NCBI GenBank assembly: GCA_035651955.1
Contig: DASRES010000077.1
Location: 1-64,000, forward strand
DNA from: Acidimicrobiia bacterium
GTDB taxonomy: Bacteria; Actinomycetota; Acidimicrobiia; IMCC26256; JAMXLJ01
Direction: 5' to 3'
Length of the DNA: 64,000 nucleotides
Part shown: positions 45,383-53,337 of the stretch, in pieces
Layout of the letters: the number at the start of each line of letters is the position of its first letter
Position numbering within the stretch: position 1 is the first letter of the stretch
Made by a program: the position numbers and the translations under genes
The notes under the pieces: model-generated
Seen by the model: the letters and a program-made list of their open reading frames with translations, nothing else
The model's database searches: none
What the model was told of the DNA's origin: nothing

Positions 45383-45659
45383 GGTGCTCGCGCTCGCCGG
45401 CTCGGTGCTGGTGCTGATCGCCGCGATCGGCGTGGTCCGCTTCGACGACGTCCTCGCGCGCATGCACGCGCTCGCCAAGGCGTCGACACTCGGCGTGCTG
45501 CTCCTGCTCGCCGGCGCCGCGGTGAGCCTCCACAGCGCGAACGACGTCACGTCCGTCGCGCTCGCCGCGCTCGCGCAGGTCCTGACGTCGCCGCCCGCGT
45601 CGAACATGCTCAGCCGCGCGACGTACCTCGCCCGGCAGCGACGCGGGGTCAGGACATGA
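45366..45659 (+). CDS. mrpG: Na+/H+ antiporter subunit MrpG
   Basis: A 97-residue subunit with three spans. VVRFDDVLARMHALAKASTLG is the family signature (quoted 20 at most: RFDDVLARMHALAKASTLG). It closes the Mrp operon, so all seven functions are present with A and B fused. The last 11 bases overlap the 3' end of the convergent ABC permease gene. Confidence 0.92.
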   Translation: MTVTGEVLALAGSVLVLIAAIGVVRFDDVLARMHALAKASTLGVLLLLAGAAVSLHSANDVTSVALAALAQVLTSPPASNMLSRATYLARQRRGVRT

Positions 45660-46488
45660 CGTCCTTGCGCCGGAACCACCACACGCCGATCGCGCAGAAC
45701 GCCACCACGTAGCCGAGCTGGACCAGCGAGCCGAGCACCATCTCGAAGCTCGCGTGGTTGTGGATGAACAAGTCCTGCCACGCGTCCGAGTAGTGCGTCG
45801 GGAAGCCGTTGCGGATCGAACCGATCGCGCTGACGGCGTCGAGGATGGCGGACACCACGTAGAGCCCGAACGCCGCCGCGGCCGCGCCGATCGGCGAGTC
45901 GCTCATCGTCGACACCATGAACCCGAACGCGACCGCCGCGGCGAGGCTCCACGTCACATACGCCGTCGCGATCACGAGGTGCCACAGCAACAGGCCCGCC
46001 GACTGGGACGGGACACGGAAGAACCCGAAGCCGAGGCTGACGCCGGCGATGCCGTGCCAGCCCCAGACGATGACGCCGGCGATCAGGGCCGTGAGCACGA
46101 GGATCAGCGTCGACAGCGCGGTGAGGACGGTCGCCGCGCCGAGCTTCACCAGTACGAGCCGCCCGCGCTGGACCGGTCGCACCAGGAGCGAGCGGAGGTT
46201 GCCCCAGGAGGCCTCGGCCGCGATCGTGTCGCCGCCGAACAGCGCGGCGACGCCGATGAGCAGGAACCGGCTCGCGACGAGCAGCACGGCGGCGGGGAGC
46301 AGCAGGCCACTGCTCCGCGACAGGAAGAAGAAGTCGCCTCCGCCGCCTCCCTCACCGCCCGGTTGGCTCGGCGGGTTCGCCCACAGCGCGAACGTGATGA
46401 TCACGGGGATCGCGACCATCAACCCGAACACGACCCACGTCCGCAGCCGCCGCCCCTGCTTGACGACCTCCGTACCAACGAGACTCAC
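45649..46488 (-). CDS. ABC-2 type transporter permease
   Basis: A 279-residue integral membrane protein with six spans. The first follows VVKQGRRLRTWVVFG, and a Gly-rich loop (GGEGGGGGDFFF) separates it from the second. RSLLVRPVQRGRLVLVK is the cytoplasmic coupling region typical of ABC-2 permeases. GTG 46488 overlaps the ATPase stop (GTGA). The exported substrate is unknown; drug or lipid export is usual for the family. Confidence 0.87.
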   Translation of the reverse strand: MSLVGTEVVKQGRRLRTWVVFGLMVAIPVIITFALWANPPSQPGGEGGGGGDFFFLSRSSGLLLPAAVLLVASRFLLIGVAALFGGDTIAAEASWGNLRSLLVRPVQRGRLVLVKLGAATVLTALSTLILVLTALIAGVIVWGWHGIAGVSLGFGFFRVPSQSAGLLLWHLVIATAYVTWSLAAAVAFGFMVSTMSDSPIGAAAAAFGLYVVSAILDAVSAIGSIRNGFPTHYSDAWQDLFIHNHASFEMVLGSLVQLGYVVAFCAIGVWWFRRKDVMS

Positions 46489-47456
46489 GAGGTTCTCTCC
46501 GTCTCCTCGCCGAGGAGGCCGAGGAAGGCGTCCTCGAGGCGGTGGCGCGACGTCACCGTCGTCACCTTCACGCCCGCGTGCACGAGCGCGTCGACGAGCT
46601 GCCAGCGCTCGACGCCGTCCATCGCGACCGACAGCCCGGGTGGCTCGGGCGCCACGCCCTCCACGCCCGGGACCTCGCGCAGCACGCGCGCGGCGCGCTC
46701 GCCGTCGTCGACCTCCAGGTACGCCGAGACCGCGGCCTGCATGAGGTCGGCGACGGTGCCGGACGCGACGAGACGCCCGCGATCCATCACGACCGCGGTC
46801 GTGCACACCTGCTCGACCTCGCTCAAGAGGTGGCTCGACAGCAGGACGGTCGTGCCGCCGTCCGCGACACGCCGCAGCAACCCGCGCACCGCGCGCATCT
46901 CCTGCGGGTCGAGCCCGTTCGTCGGCTCGTCGAGCACGAGGAGCTCCGGCTGCCCGAGCAACGCGCGCGCCAGACCGAGCCGTTGGCGCATGCCCTGTGA
47001 GTAGGTGCGCACCTTGCGGTGGATCGCGTCGCCGAGCGCGGCGACGGCGAGCGCGCCCTCGACGTCGGCCTTCTCGAAGTCGCCGCCTCCCGCCTCCCAG
47101 TGGAGACGCAGGTTCGTCAGCCCCGTGAGGTACGGGACGAAGGCGGCCTGCTCGATCATCGCCCCGACGCGCGCCAGCACACGCGCGCTCGGCACGATCG
47201 CCTCGCCGAAGACGCGCGTCCCGCCGCCCGTCGGCCGGATCAGCCCGAGCAACATCCGGAGCGTCGTCGTCTTCCCGGCCCCGTTCGGGCCGAGCAGCCC
47301 GCACACGTCGCCGCGCTCGACGGTGAACGTGAGGTCGTCGACGGCGAGGACGTTCTGGTCGAAGCGCTTCGACAGCGACTGCACCTCGACGACGGGCGAC
47401 GCGGGAACGGACGCCGGCGGCGCGGCGGTGGACGTCGGGGAGGCATCGGGCGGCAC
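46485..47456 (-). CDS. ABC-2 type transporter ATP-binding protein
   Basis: A 323-residue ATPase with Walker A GPNGAGKTTT, the signature YSQGMRQRLGLA, Walker B LLVLDEPTNGLDP, and the H-loop SSHLLSEVEQ. A C-terminal DrrA-like domain follows. GTG 47456 is chosen because upstream in-frame starts would run into the divergent AraC promoter. It is expressed with the permease and divergent from the AraC-family gene, which may control it. Confidence 0.9.
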   Translation of the reverse strand: MPPDASPTSTAAPPASVPASPVVEVQSLSKRFDQNVLAVDDLTFTVERGDVCGLLGPNGAGKTTTLRMLLGLIRPTGGGTRVFGEAIVPSARVLARVGAMIEQAAFVPYLTGLTNLRLHWEAGGGDFEKADVEGALAVAALGDAIHRKVRTYSQGMRQRLGLARALLGQPELLVLDEPTNGLDPQEMRAVRGLLRRVADGGTTVLLSSHLLSEVEQVCTTAVVMDRGRLVASGTVADLMQAAVSAYLEVDDGERAARVLREVPGVEGVAPEPPGLSVAMDGVERWQLVDALVHAGVKVTTVTSRHRLEDAFLGLLGEETERTS

Positions 47457-47498
47457 GGCTCCGCACGTTAGGGCGCGGAGGACCCCGCGGAGGCCGCG

Positions 47499-47504
47499 TA
47501 CGCT
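47499..47504 (+). promoter_or_regulatory. -10 box for the AraC-family gene (TACGCT)
   Basis: TACGCT lies 7 bases before ATG 47512, matching the leaderless pattern and fixing the start of the regulator gene. Confidence 0.45.
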
Positions 47505-47511
47505 TCCACGG

Positions 47512-48381
47512 ATGACGAATTCTGCGGCGGACCCCGTCTCACCGTGCGTCTCGGAGCAGGTCACGGCGCTGCCGGCGCCACATTTGCGCCCGTTCGTCGC
47601 CTCGTACGTCGGCTACCGGATGGAGGGCTTCCCGGCCGGCGTGCATGCGGGCCTGCCGTCCCGCCACCTGACGTTCGTCGTCAGCGTCGACGAACCCGTC
47701 GACCTCGTCGCGATGCCCGACCGCGCGCAGCGTCCGGACCGCTTCGGCGCGCTCGTGGGCGGGCTGCACGTGGCGCCGGCGATGATCCGCCACGACGGGA
47801 ACCAGCACGGTGTCCAGCTCAAGATCACGCCGGCCGGCTCGCGCGCGCTGTTCGGGATGCCGGCGGCCGCGCTCGCCTCGACGATCGTCACGCTCGGCGA
47901 CGTGCTCGGCGCCTCAGCCGCGGAGGAGTTGCGGGACCGCCTGCACGCGGCACGCTCGTGGGACTGCCGGTTCGCGATCCTGGACGACGTGCTGTCGCGC
48001 GCCGTGCGGGAGGCGCGCGCGGCGCGGCCCGAGGTCGTGCGCGCGTGGGACTGCATCGCGGCGACGGGCGGCCGTGTCGACATCGGCTCGGTCGCGCGTG
48101 ACGTCGGCTGGAGCCGGCGCCACCTCGCGGACCAGTTCGGCGCGGAGTTCGGTCATCCGCCGAAGTCGATCGCCCGGGTGATGCGCTTCGAGCGGTCGCG
48201 CCTGCGCGTCATGCGACCGGGCGCGGTCCTCGCGCGCGTGGCCGCCGAGTGCGGCTACGCGGACCAGGCCCACATGGCACGCGACTGGCGCGACCTCGCG
48301 GGCGCGAGCCCGAGCGCGTGGCTCGCGGCGGAACGTCTCCCATTCGTCCAAGGCGCGGACGGTGACGCGGGCGCATCCTGA
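47512..48381 (+). CDS. AraC-family transcriptional regulator
   Basis: A 289-residue regulator. The N-terminal half (LRPFVASYVGYRMEGF, GLPSRHLTFVVSVDEP) resembles the DUF6597/AraC sensor domain. The C-terminal AraC helix-turn-helix pair is visible as VARDVGWSRRHLADQFGAEFG and VAAECGYADQAHMARDWRDLAG (split; both within residues about 200-275). Its divergent position suggests that it controls the ABC exporter. The VOC gene starts 5 bases downstream. Confidence 0.88.
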   Translation: MTNSAADPVSPCVSEQVTALPAPHLRPFVASYVGYRMEGFPAGVHAGLPSRHLTFVVSVDEPVDLVAMPDRAQRPDRFGALVGGLHVAPAMIRHDGNQHGVQLKITPAGSRALFGMPAAALASTIVTLGDVLGASAAEELRDRLHAARSWDCRFAILDDVLSRAVREARAARPEVVRAWDCIAATGGRVDIGSVARDVGWSRRHLADQFGAEFGHPPKSIARVMRFERSRLRVMRPGAVLARVAAECGYADQAHMARDWRDLAGASPSAWLAAERLPFVQGADGDAGAS

Positions 48382-48385
48382 CGGC

Positions 48386-48805
48386 ATGACCACACGCACA
48401 CCGACCACGACCCAGCAGAAGACGGTCTGGCCGTCGCTCGTCTACGAGGACGCCCGGGCCGCGATCCGGTTCCTCGTCGACGTGTTCGGGTTCGAGGAGC
48501 GCATCACCGTGCCGAGCGACGGCGACGACACCGTGATCGTGCACGCGCAGCTCCGCTGGCCCGAGGGCGGGGGCGTCATGCTGTCGACCGCCCACCGGGA
48601 GGGCAACGTCTTCTCGGACCGGCCCGTCGGCACGGGCTCGGTGTACGTCGTCACCGACGATCCCGACGCGGTCTACGCGCGCGCCACCGCCGCCGGCCTG
48701 CCCGTCGTCCAGGCGATCAGGGACGAGGACTACGGCGGCCGCGGCTTCGGCGTGCGCGACCGCGAGGGCAACATCTGGTCCTTCGGCAGCTACCGCGGCG
48801 AGTAG
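48386..48805 (+). CDS. VOC (glyoxalase/bleomycin-resistance) family protein
   Basis: A 139-residue protein of the vicinal oxygen chelate fold: LVYEDARAAIRFLVDVFGFEE at the N-terminus (first beta-alpha-beta-beta-beta module) and GRGFGVRDREGNIWSFGSY at the C-terminus. Metal ligands cannot be assigned with confidence. ATG 48386 follows the AraC gene by 5 bases, with only a weak CATCCT box 6 bases upstream, so co-transcription with araC is likely. A strong hairpin follows. Confidence 0.85.
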   Translation: MTTRTPTTTQQKTVWPSLVYEDARAAIRFLVDVFGFEERITVPSDGDDTVIVHAQLRWPEGGGVMLSTAHREGNVFSDRPVGTGSVYVVTDDPDAVYARATAAGLPVVQAIRDEDYGGRGFGVRDREGNIWSFGSYRGE

Positions 48806-48814
48806 CCCCACCCG

Positions 48815-48858
48815 GTTGGTACACAAGTCGCGGTCAGAGGCGCGACTTGTGTACCAAC
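48815..48858. terminator. 18-bp perfect hairpin between convergent genes
   Basis: GTTGGTACACAAGTCGCG (48815-48832) and CGCGACTTGTGTACCAAC (48841-48858) are perfectly complementary around an 8-base loop. It is AT-richer than the surroundings and sits in the 75-base gap between the convergent VOC and P450 genes. There is no T-run, but a bidirectional terminator is the likely role. Confidence 0.65.
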
Positions 48859-48880
48859 GGCGTGCTCGGGGCCCGGCCGG

Positions 48881-50122
48881 CTACGCCCGCGTCACCTGCA
48901 GCTTCATGTGGCGGATGCCGGTGTGGCGGTTGCTGCGGGTCCACTCGACCGGCTCGACGAGCTCGTAGCCCGCGAACGTGGGCAGCAGCTCCTCGAACAG
49001 CACGCGCATCTCCAGGCGAGCGAGGCTCGCGCCGAGGCAGTAGTGGATCCCGTGGCCGAACGTCACGTGCGGGTTCGGGCCGCGCCGCACGTCGAAGGTC
49101 ATCGACCGCTCGAAGACGCGCTCGTCGCGGTTGGCCGACGCCTCCCAGAACAGCACCTTGTCGCCGGCCTCGATCGTGTGCCCGGCGAGCTCGGTGCGGC
49201 GCGTCGCGGTGCGGCGCTTCGACGGTGACGGTGTCGTCCAGCGCAACATCTCCTCGATCGCGCCGGACAGCGCCGAGGGGTCGGCGCGCAGCGCGTCGAG
49301 CTGATCGGGACGGTCGATCAGCGCGAGCAGACCGCCCGCGATCGCGTTGCGTGTCGTCTCCGACCCGGCCGCGAACAGGAGCGAGAAGAAGGCGTACAGC
49401 TCGCCGTCCGACAGGGCGGGCGGATCGACGTCGTCGAGCGTCGCGTGCACGACGATCGACAGCATGTCGTCGGTCGGGTGCGCGCGCTTCGACGCGATGA
49501 GCTCGGTCCCGTACTCGAGCATGCCCGCCTGGGCCGACGTGTCGCCGCTGCTGAACGGGCGGTCGCCGGTGCGGACGTCGAACCCGGGGTCCACCGCCTC
49601 CCAGAGCGCGTGCCGGTCGCGTTCGGGGACGCCGAGGAGGATGCAGATCATCTGCATCGGCAGCTCGGCCGCGACGTCGACGAGGAAGTCGAACGGCTCG
49701 CGCTCGCGGACGCGTCCGAGCAGCGCGCGCGTCCGTCGCCGCAGCTCGTCCTCGAGGCGCGTCACCATTCGCGGGGTGAGCCCCGAGCTCACGAGACGCC
49801 GGATCCGTGCGTGGCGGGGGTCGTCCATCATGTTCAGGACCACGCCCGCGATCGGGAGGTCCTGCAACAGCGTCCCGCCGTACTCGCGGTCGCCGCCGCG
49901 CTCGGACGAGTACGTGGTCGCGTCGTTCTGCACGGCGAGTGTCTCCGCGTACGTCGCGACGGACCAGAACCCCTCGCCGTCCGGCGTGTGCTCGGTCGGC
50001 TCGTGCCACCACACGGGGGCCTCGCGACGGTGCACCACGAAGAGGTCGTGCGGGAACCCGTGGGCGAAGTTGTCGAGGTCCGTGAGGTCGATCTCCGCCA
50101 ACGTCGGGGCGGTCGTGGTCAT
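48881..50122 (-). CDS. cytochrome P450
   Basis: A 413-residue heme monooxygenase. Seen are the I-helix AGSETTRNA, the ExxR motif in EEMLRW, and the heme-Cys loop [11 protein letters not shown]. The sequence around the heme loop and the start ([16 protein letters not shown]) recalls CYP125/CYP124/CYP142-type enzymes, which hydroxylate steroid or branched lipid chains in actinobacteria. ATG 50122 follows TACGGT by 6 bases. It needs a ferredoxin and reductase from elsewhere. It is divergent from modA and 12 kb away from the catabolic island. Confidence 0.93.
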   Translation of the reverse strand: MTTTAPTLAEIDLTDLDNFAHGFPHDLFVVHRREAPVWWHEPTEHTPDGEGFWSVATYAETLAVQNDATTYSSERGGDREYGGTLLQDLPIAGVVLNMMDDPRHARIRRLVSSGLTPRMVTRLEDELRRRTRALLGRVREREPFDFLVDVAAELPMQMICILLGVPERDRHALWEAVDPGFDVRTGDRPFSSGDTSAQAGMLEYGTELIASKRAHPTDDMLSIVVHATLDDVDPPALSDGELYAFFSLLFAAGSETTRNAIAGGLLALIDRPDQLDALRADPSALSGAIEEMLRWTTPSPSKRRTATRRTELAGHTIEAGDKVLFWEASANRDERVFERSMTFDVRRGPNPHVTFGHGIHYCLGASLARLEMRVLFEELLPTFAGYELVEPVEWTRSNRHTGIRHMKLQVTRA

Positions 50123-50128
50123 GGGCGC

Positions 50129-50134
50129 ACCGTA
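50129..50134 (-). promoter_or_regulatory. -10 box for the P450 gene, probable leaderless start
   Basis: On the minus strand TACGGT is followed by 6 bases and ATG 50122. No ribosome binding site is visible. Confidence 0.45.
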
Positions 50135-50184
50135 CCGCCGGCCCGACTGGCGGTGACCGCCAGCAAGACCTCGCACGAGCGAGA

Positions 50185-50190
50185 TACGTT
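50185..50190 (+). promoter_or_regulatory. -10 box for modA, probable leaderless start (TACGTT)
   Basis: TACGTT, then 6 bases, then ATG 50197. It forms a divergent pair with the P450 promoter about 50 bases to the left. Confidence 0.45.
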
Positions 50191-50196
50191 GCGGCC

Positions 50197-50982
50197 ATGC
50201 ACCGGCATCCACGCAGGTTCGTCGTCGGGCTCGTCACGCTGCTCCTCGTGCTGGCAGGATGCGGCGGGACGAGCTCGAGCACCGCACGGGCGAAGGACGC
50301 GCCCACGCTCGGGCCGGTGACCGTGTTCGCGGCCGCGTCACTCGCGCCGCCGTTCCGTGCCCTGCAACGCGAGCTGCGCACGCGCGATCCCGGCCTCGAC
50401 GTGACCTTCTCGTTCGCGGGCTCGCAGACGCTCGAGCGTCAGATCGAGCAGGGCGCACCGGCCGACGTGTTCGCGGCCGCGGACGAGGTGACCATGCGCG
50501 CCGCGCAGCGCGCGGGTGTCGTCGGCACGCCGTCGGTGTTCGCCCGCAACCGGCTGGAGATCGTCGTCGCGGCCGGGAACCCCAAGCACGTCACGGGGCT
50601 CGCCGACCTCGCGCGGCCCGACCTCACGGTGGTGCTCGCCGACCCGTCGGTCCCGGCGGGGAACTATGCCCGGCAGGCGTTGGCGAAGGCGCACGTCACG
50701 GTGCACCCCAAGTCGCTCGAGCTCGACGTCCAGTCGACGCTCGCGAAGGTGACGTCGGGCGAGGCGGACGCCGCGATCGTCTACGCGAGCGACGTCCGCA
50801 CGGCCGGCCCGAAGGTGCAGGGCGTGACGATCCCGGACGCGCAGAACGTCGTGGCGACGTACCCGATCGCGGTCGTGAAGCACGCCCGGCACGCGGCGGC
50901 CGCGCGTGCGTTCGTCGCCGCCGTGCTGTCTACCGAGGGCCGGGCGGCGCTCACCGCGTCGGGTTTCCTCCCGGCCGCGTGA
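50197..50982 (+). CDS. modA: molybdate ABC transporter substrate-binding lipoprotein
   Basis: A 261-residue periplasmic-type binding protein with a lipobox Cys at residue 22 (LVLAGC). Typical ModA motifs are [39 protein letters not shown] (in part), [26 protein letters not shown] and [12 protein letters not shown], which carry the oxyanion ligands. It delivers molybdate (or tungstate) to ModBC. It is followed by the HTH-molbindin gene, modB and modC. Confidence 0.94.
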   Translation: MHRHPRRFVVGLVTLLLVLAGCGGTSSSTARAKDAPTLGPVTVFAAASLAPPFRALQRELRTRDPGLDVTFSFAGSQTLERQIEQGAPADVFAAADEVTMRAAQRAGVVGTPSVFARNRLEIVVAAGNPKHVTGLADLARPDLTVVLADPSVPAGNYARQALAKAHVTVHPKSLELDVQSTLAKVTSGEADAAIVYASDVRTAGPKVQGVTIPDAQNVVATYPIAVVKHARHAAAARAFVAAVLSTEGRAALTASGFLPAA

Positions 50983-51036
50983 CCTGCCCGACGAGCAGAC
51001 GGCGTCGGTCCAGATCGATCCTCGCAACTGCGAGAT

Positions 51037-51042
51037 TATGAT
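51037..51042 (+). promoter_or_regulatory. -10 box inside the mod operon, probable leaderless start (TATGAT)
   Basis: TATGAT, 6 bases, then GTG 51049. It is a near-consensus box, so the regulator, modB and modC may be transcribed separately from modA. Confidence 0.5.
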
Positions 51043-51048
51043 GGCGCC

Positions 51049-51453
51049 GTGCCCTCGTACCGGATCGGCGTGGCCGCGGAGTTGCTCGGTGTCAGCCCGG
51101 ACACCGTCCGGCGCTGGGCCGACGAGGGCCGCCTTCACGCGACCCGAACCGCGGGCGGTCACCGGGTCATCGACGGCGCGGACCTGGCCCGGTTCGCCAC
51201 GGCGCTCGGGGAGGAGGACCTCGGCGGGTCGGCCGTCGGGCAGTCGGCCCGCAACCGGCTCACCGGCATCGTGACACGCGTGGTGCGCGACAAGGTGACC
51301 GCGCAGGTCGAGATGCAGGCCGGTCGGCACCGCATCGTGTCGCTGCTCACTCGTGAGGCGGCCGACGACCTCGAGCTCGCGCCCGGGGTCCTCGCGGTCG
51401 CGGTCGTCAAGGCGACGAACGTCATCGTCGAGCTCCCGGCCGACGCCCCATGA
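51049..51453 (+). CDS. HTH regulator with a molybdate-binding (Mop/TOBE) domain
   Basis: A 134-residue two-domain protein. Residues 1-50 are a MerR/excisionase-like DNA-binding domain (YRIGVAAELLGVSPDTVRRWADEGRL, in part; GGHRVIDGADLARF). Residues 65-131 are a single molbindin-like TOBE domain (SARNRLTGIVTRVV, then VVKATNVIVEL). Single TOBE domains bind molybdate, so this is probably a molybdate-sensing regulator of the mod genes. It differs from the ModE architecture. The stop overlaps modB as ATGA. Confidence 0.88.
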   Translation: MPSYRIGVAAELLGVSPDTVRRWADEGRLHATRTAGGHRVIDGADLARFATALGEEDLGGSAVGQSARNRLTGIVTRVVRDKVTAQVEMQAGRHRIVSLLTREAADDLELAPGVLAVAVVKATNVIVELPADAP

Positions 51454-52268
51454 CCGACGTCGCGGCGCGCAAGCAGCGCGAGCGCGAGCGCGTCCCCGTC
51501 GCCGCGATCGCGGTCGCGGGTGTCGCCGTCGTGTTCTTCGCGGTCCCGCTCGCGGGTCTCGTGTGGAAGGCCCCGTGGCGCACCGCGTGGGACGAGCTCA
51601 CGAGCCACGACGCGCTCACCGCGCTGCGCCTGTCGCTCGTGACCTCGCTCGGCGCGACGGCCGTCGCGGTGGTCCTCGGCGTGCCGCTCGCGTGGGTCCA
51701 GGCGCGCGTGCCGTACCGGGGCAAGGGGCTCGTGCGCGCGCTCACGCTTCTCCCCATGGTGCTGCCGCCGGTCGTCGGCGGCACCGCGCTCCTGTACGGC
51801 CTCGGGCGTCGCGGGCTCGCGGGTCGCGCGCTCGATGCGGTCGGGGTGCACCTCCCGTTCAGCACCGCCGGTGCGGTGGTCGCGGAGGCGTTCGTCGCCA
51901 TGCCGTTCCTGGTGCTCACCGCGGAGGCGGCCTTCCGCTCGTCGGATCGCGACCTCGAGGAGGCGGCGCGCACGCTCGGCGCGCGGCGCGGTCGCGTCTT
52001 CCGCCAGGTCACGCTGCCCCTCGCGCGCCCGGCGCTCGTCGCGGGTGCGGTGCTGTGCTGGGCGCGCGCGCTCGGCGAGTTCGGGGCGACGATCACGTTC
52101 GCCGGCAACCTGCCCGGACACACGCAGACGCTGCCGCTGTTCGTGTACGTCCGGCTCGAGAGCCCGAACCCCGACGCCGCGATCGTGCTGAGCCTGTTGC
52201 TCCTCGCGGTGTCGGTGATCGTCATCGTCGCCCTGCGCGACCGCTGGCTCGGCGCGCTGGGGCGTTGA
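51450..52268 (+). CDS. modB: molybdate ABC transporter permease
   Basis: A 272-residue permease with six spans and the cytoplasmic EAA loop EEAARTLGARRGRVFRQVTL (20 residues) that docks ModC. LPPVVGGTALLYGLGRRGLAG and EFGATITFAGN are typical of ModB/CysT-like permeases. The N-terminus has a charged extension (RKQRERERV). The ATG overlaps the regulator's stop; modC follows after 13 bases. Confidence 0.93.
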   Translation: MTDVAARKQRERERVPVAAIAVAGVAVVFFAVPLAGLVWKAPWRTAWDELTSHDALTALRLSLVTSLGATAVAVVLGVPLAWVQARVPYRGKGLVRALTLLPMVLPPVVGGTALLYGLGRRGLAGRALDAVGVHLPFSTAGAVVAEAFVAMPFLVLTAEAAFRSSDRDLEEAARTLGARRGRVFRQVTLPLARPALVAGAVLCWARALGEFGATITFAGNLPGHTQTLPLFVYVRLESPNPDAAIVLSLLLLAVSVIVIVALRDRWLGALGR

Positions 52269-52281
52269 GCTCCCGCTCGTC

Positions 52282-53337
52282 ATGGCCTTGACCGCCCGTG
52301 TCGGTGCACACGCGGGCGACTTCGCGCTCGACGTGTCGCTCGACGTCGCGAGCGGGACGACCGTCGCGGTCGTCGGCCCGAACGGTGCCGGCAAGACGAC
52401 GCTGCTCCGTGCGCTGGCCGGGCTCGTCGCGCTCGACCACGGGCACGTCACGCTCGACGACGTCGTGCTCGACGATCCGGGACGCGACCTCTTCGTGCCC
52501 GCCGAGACGCGGCCGGTCGGCGTCGTGTTCCAGCGGTACCTGTTGTTCCCGCACCTGAGCGCGCTCGACAACGTGGCGTTCGGACTGCGCGCCCGCGGCG
52601 CGCGCCGCGCGGAGGCACGCCGGCGCGCGGGGGAGTGGCTGGAGCGGGTCGGGCTCGCGGACCGCGCCGCCGCGCGGCCCGCCGAGCTGTCGGGCGGTCA
52701 GGCACAACGAGTCGCGCTGGCGCGCGCGCTCGTGACCGAACCCGCGCTGTTGCTCCTCGACGAACCGCTCGCCGCGGCAGACGTAGCGACGGCGACCACG
52801 CTGCGGCGTGACCTGGCGCGGCATCTCGCGACGTTCCCGGGCGTGCGGATCCTCGTGACCCACGACGCGCTCGAGGCCATGACCCTCGCCGAGCGTCTCG
52901 TCGTCGTCGAGGACGGCCGCGTCGTGCAGCACGGCACGCCCGACGAGATCACGGCGCGCCCGCGAACTGAGTATGTCGCGCGCCTCGTCGGGACGAACCT
53001 CTATCGCGGTCGCGCGACCGGGACCGGCGTCGTGCTGCGCGACCACGACGTCACGTTGACGACCGCGGCAGCCGCGCGTGGCGACGTGCTCGCGGTCGTC
53101 GCACCGCGCGCGGTCGCGCTCCACCGCGAGCGCCCGGCCGGCACGCCGCGCAACGTGTGGCCCGGCACCATCGACGCCGTCGAGCCTCTCGGCGACCGCG
53201 CGCGCGTCCGCGTCGCCGCGCCGTTGCCCGTCGTCGCCGAGGTGACCGCGGCATCGGTGCGCGCGCTCGCGCTCCGCCCGGGCGAGCGCGTGTGGCTGTC
53301 GCTCAAGGCGACGGAGATCGACGTCTACCCGGCGTGA
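52282..53337 (+). CDS. modC: molybdate ABC transporter ATP-binding protein
   Basis: A 351-residue ATPase with Walker A GPNGAGKTT, Q-loop FQRYLLFPHLSALDNVAFG, signature LSGGQAQRVALARAL, Walker B LLLLDEPLAAAD and H-loop LVTHDALEAM. A C-terminal TOBE/Mop domain begins near residue 290, as in ModC proteins that sense intracellular molybdate. It is the last gene of the mod operon. Its end overlaps the convergent FemAB-like gene by 13 bases. Confidence 0.93.
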   Translation: MALTARVGAHAGDFALDVSLDVASGTTVAVVGPNGAGKTTLLRALAGLVALDHGHVTLDDVVLDDPGRDLFVPAETRPVGVVFQRYLLFPHLSALDNVAFGLRARGARRAEARRRAGEWLERVGLADRAAARPAELSGGQAQRVALARALVTEPALLLLDEPLAAADVATATTLRRDLARHLATFPGVRILVTHDALEAMTLAERLVVVEDGRVVQHGTPDEITARPRTEYVARLVGTNLYRGRATGTGVVLRDHDVTLTTAAAARGDVLAVVAPRAVALHRERPAGTPRNVWPGTIDAVEPLGDRARVRVAAPLPVVAEVTAASVRALALRPGERVWLSLKATEIDVYPA

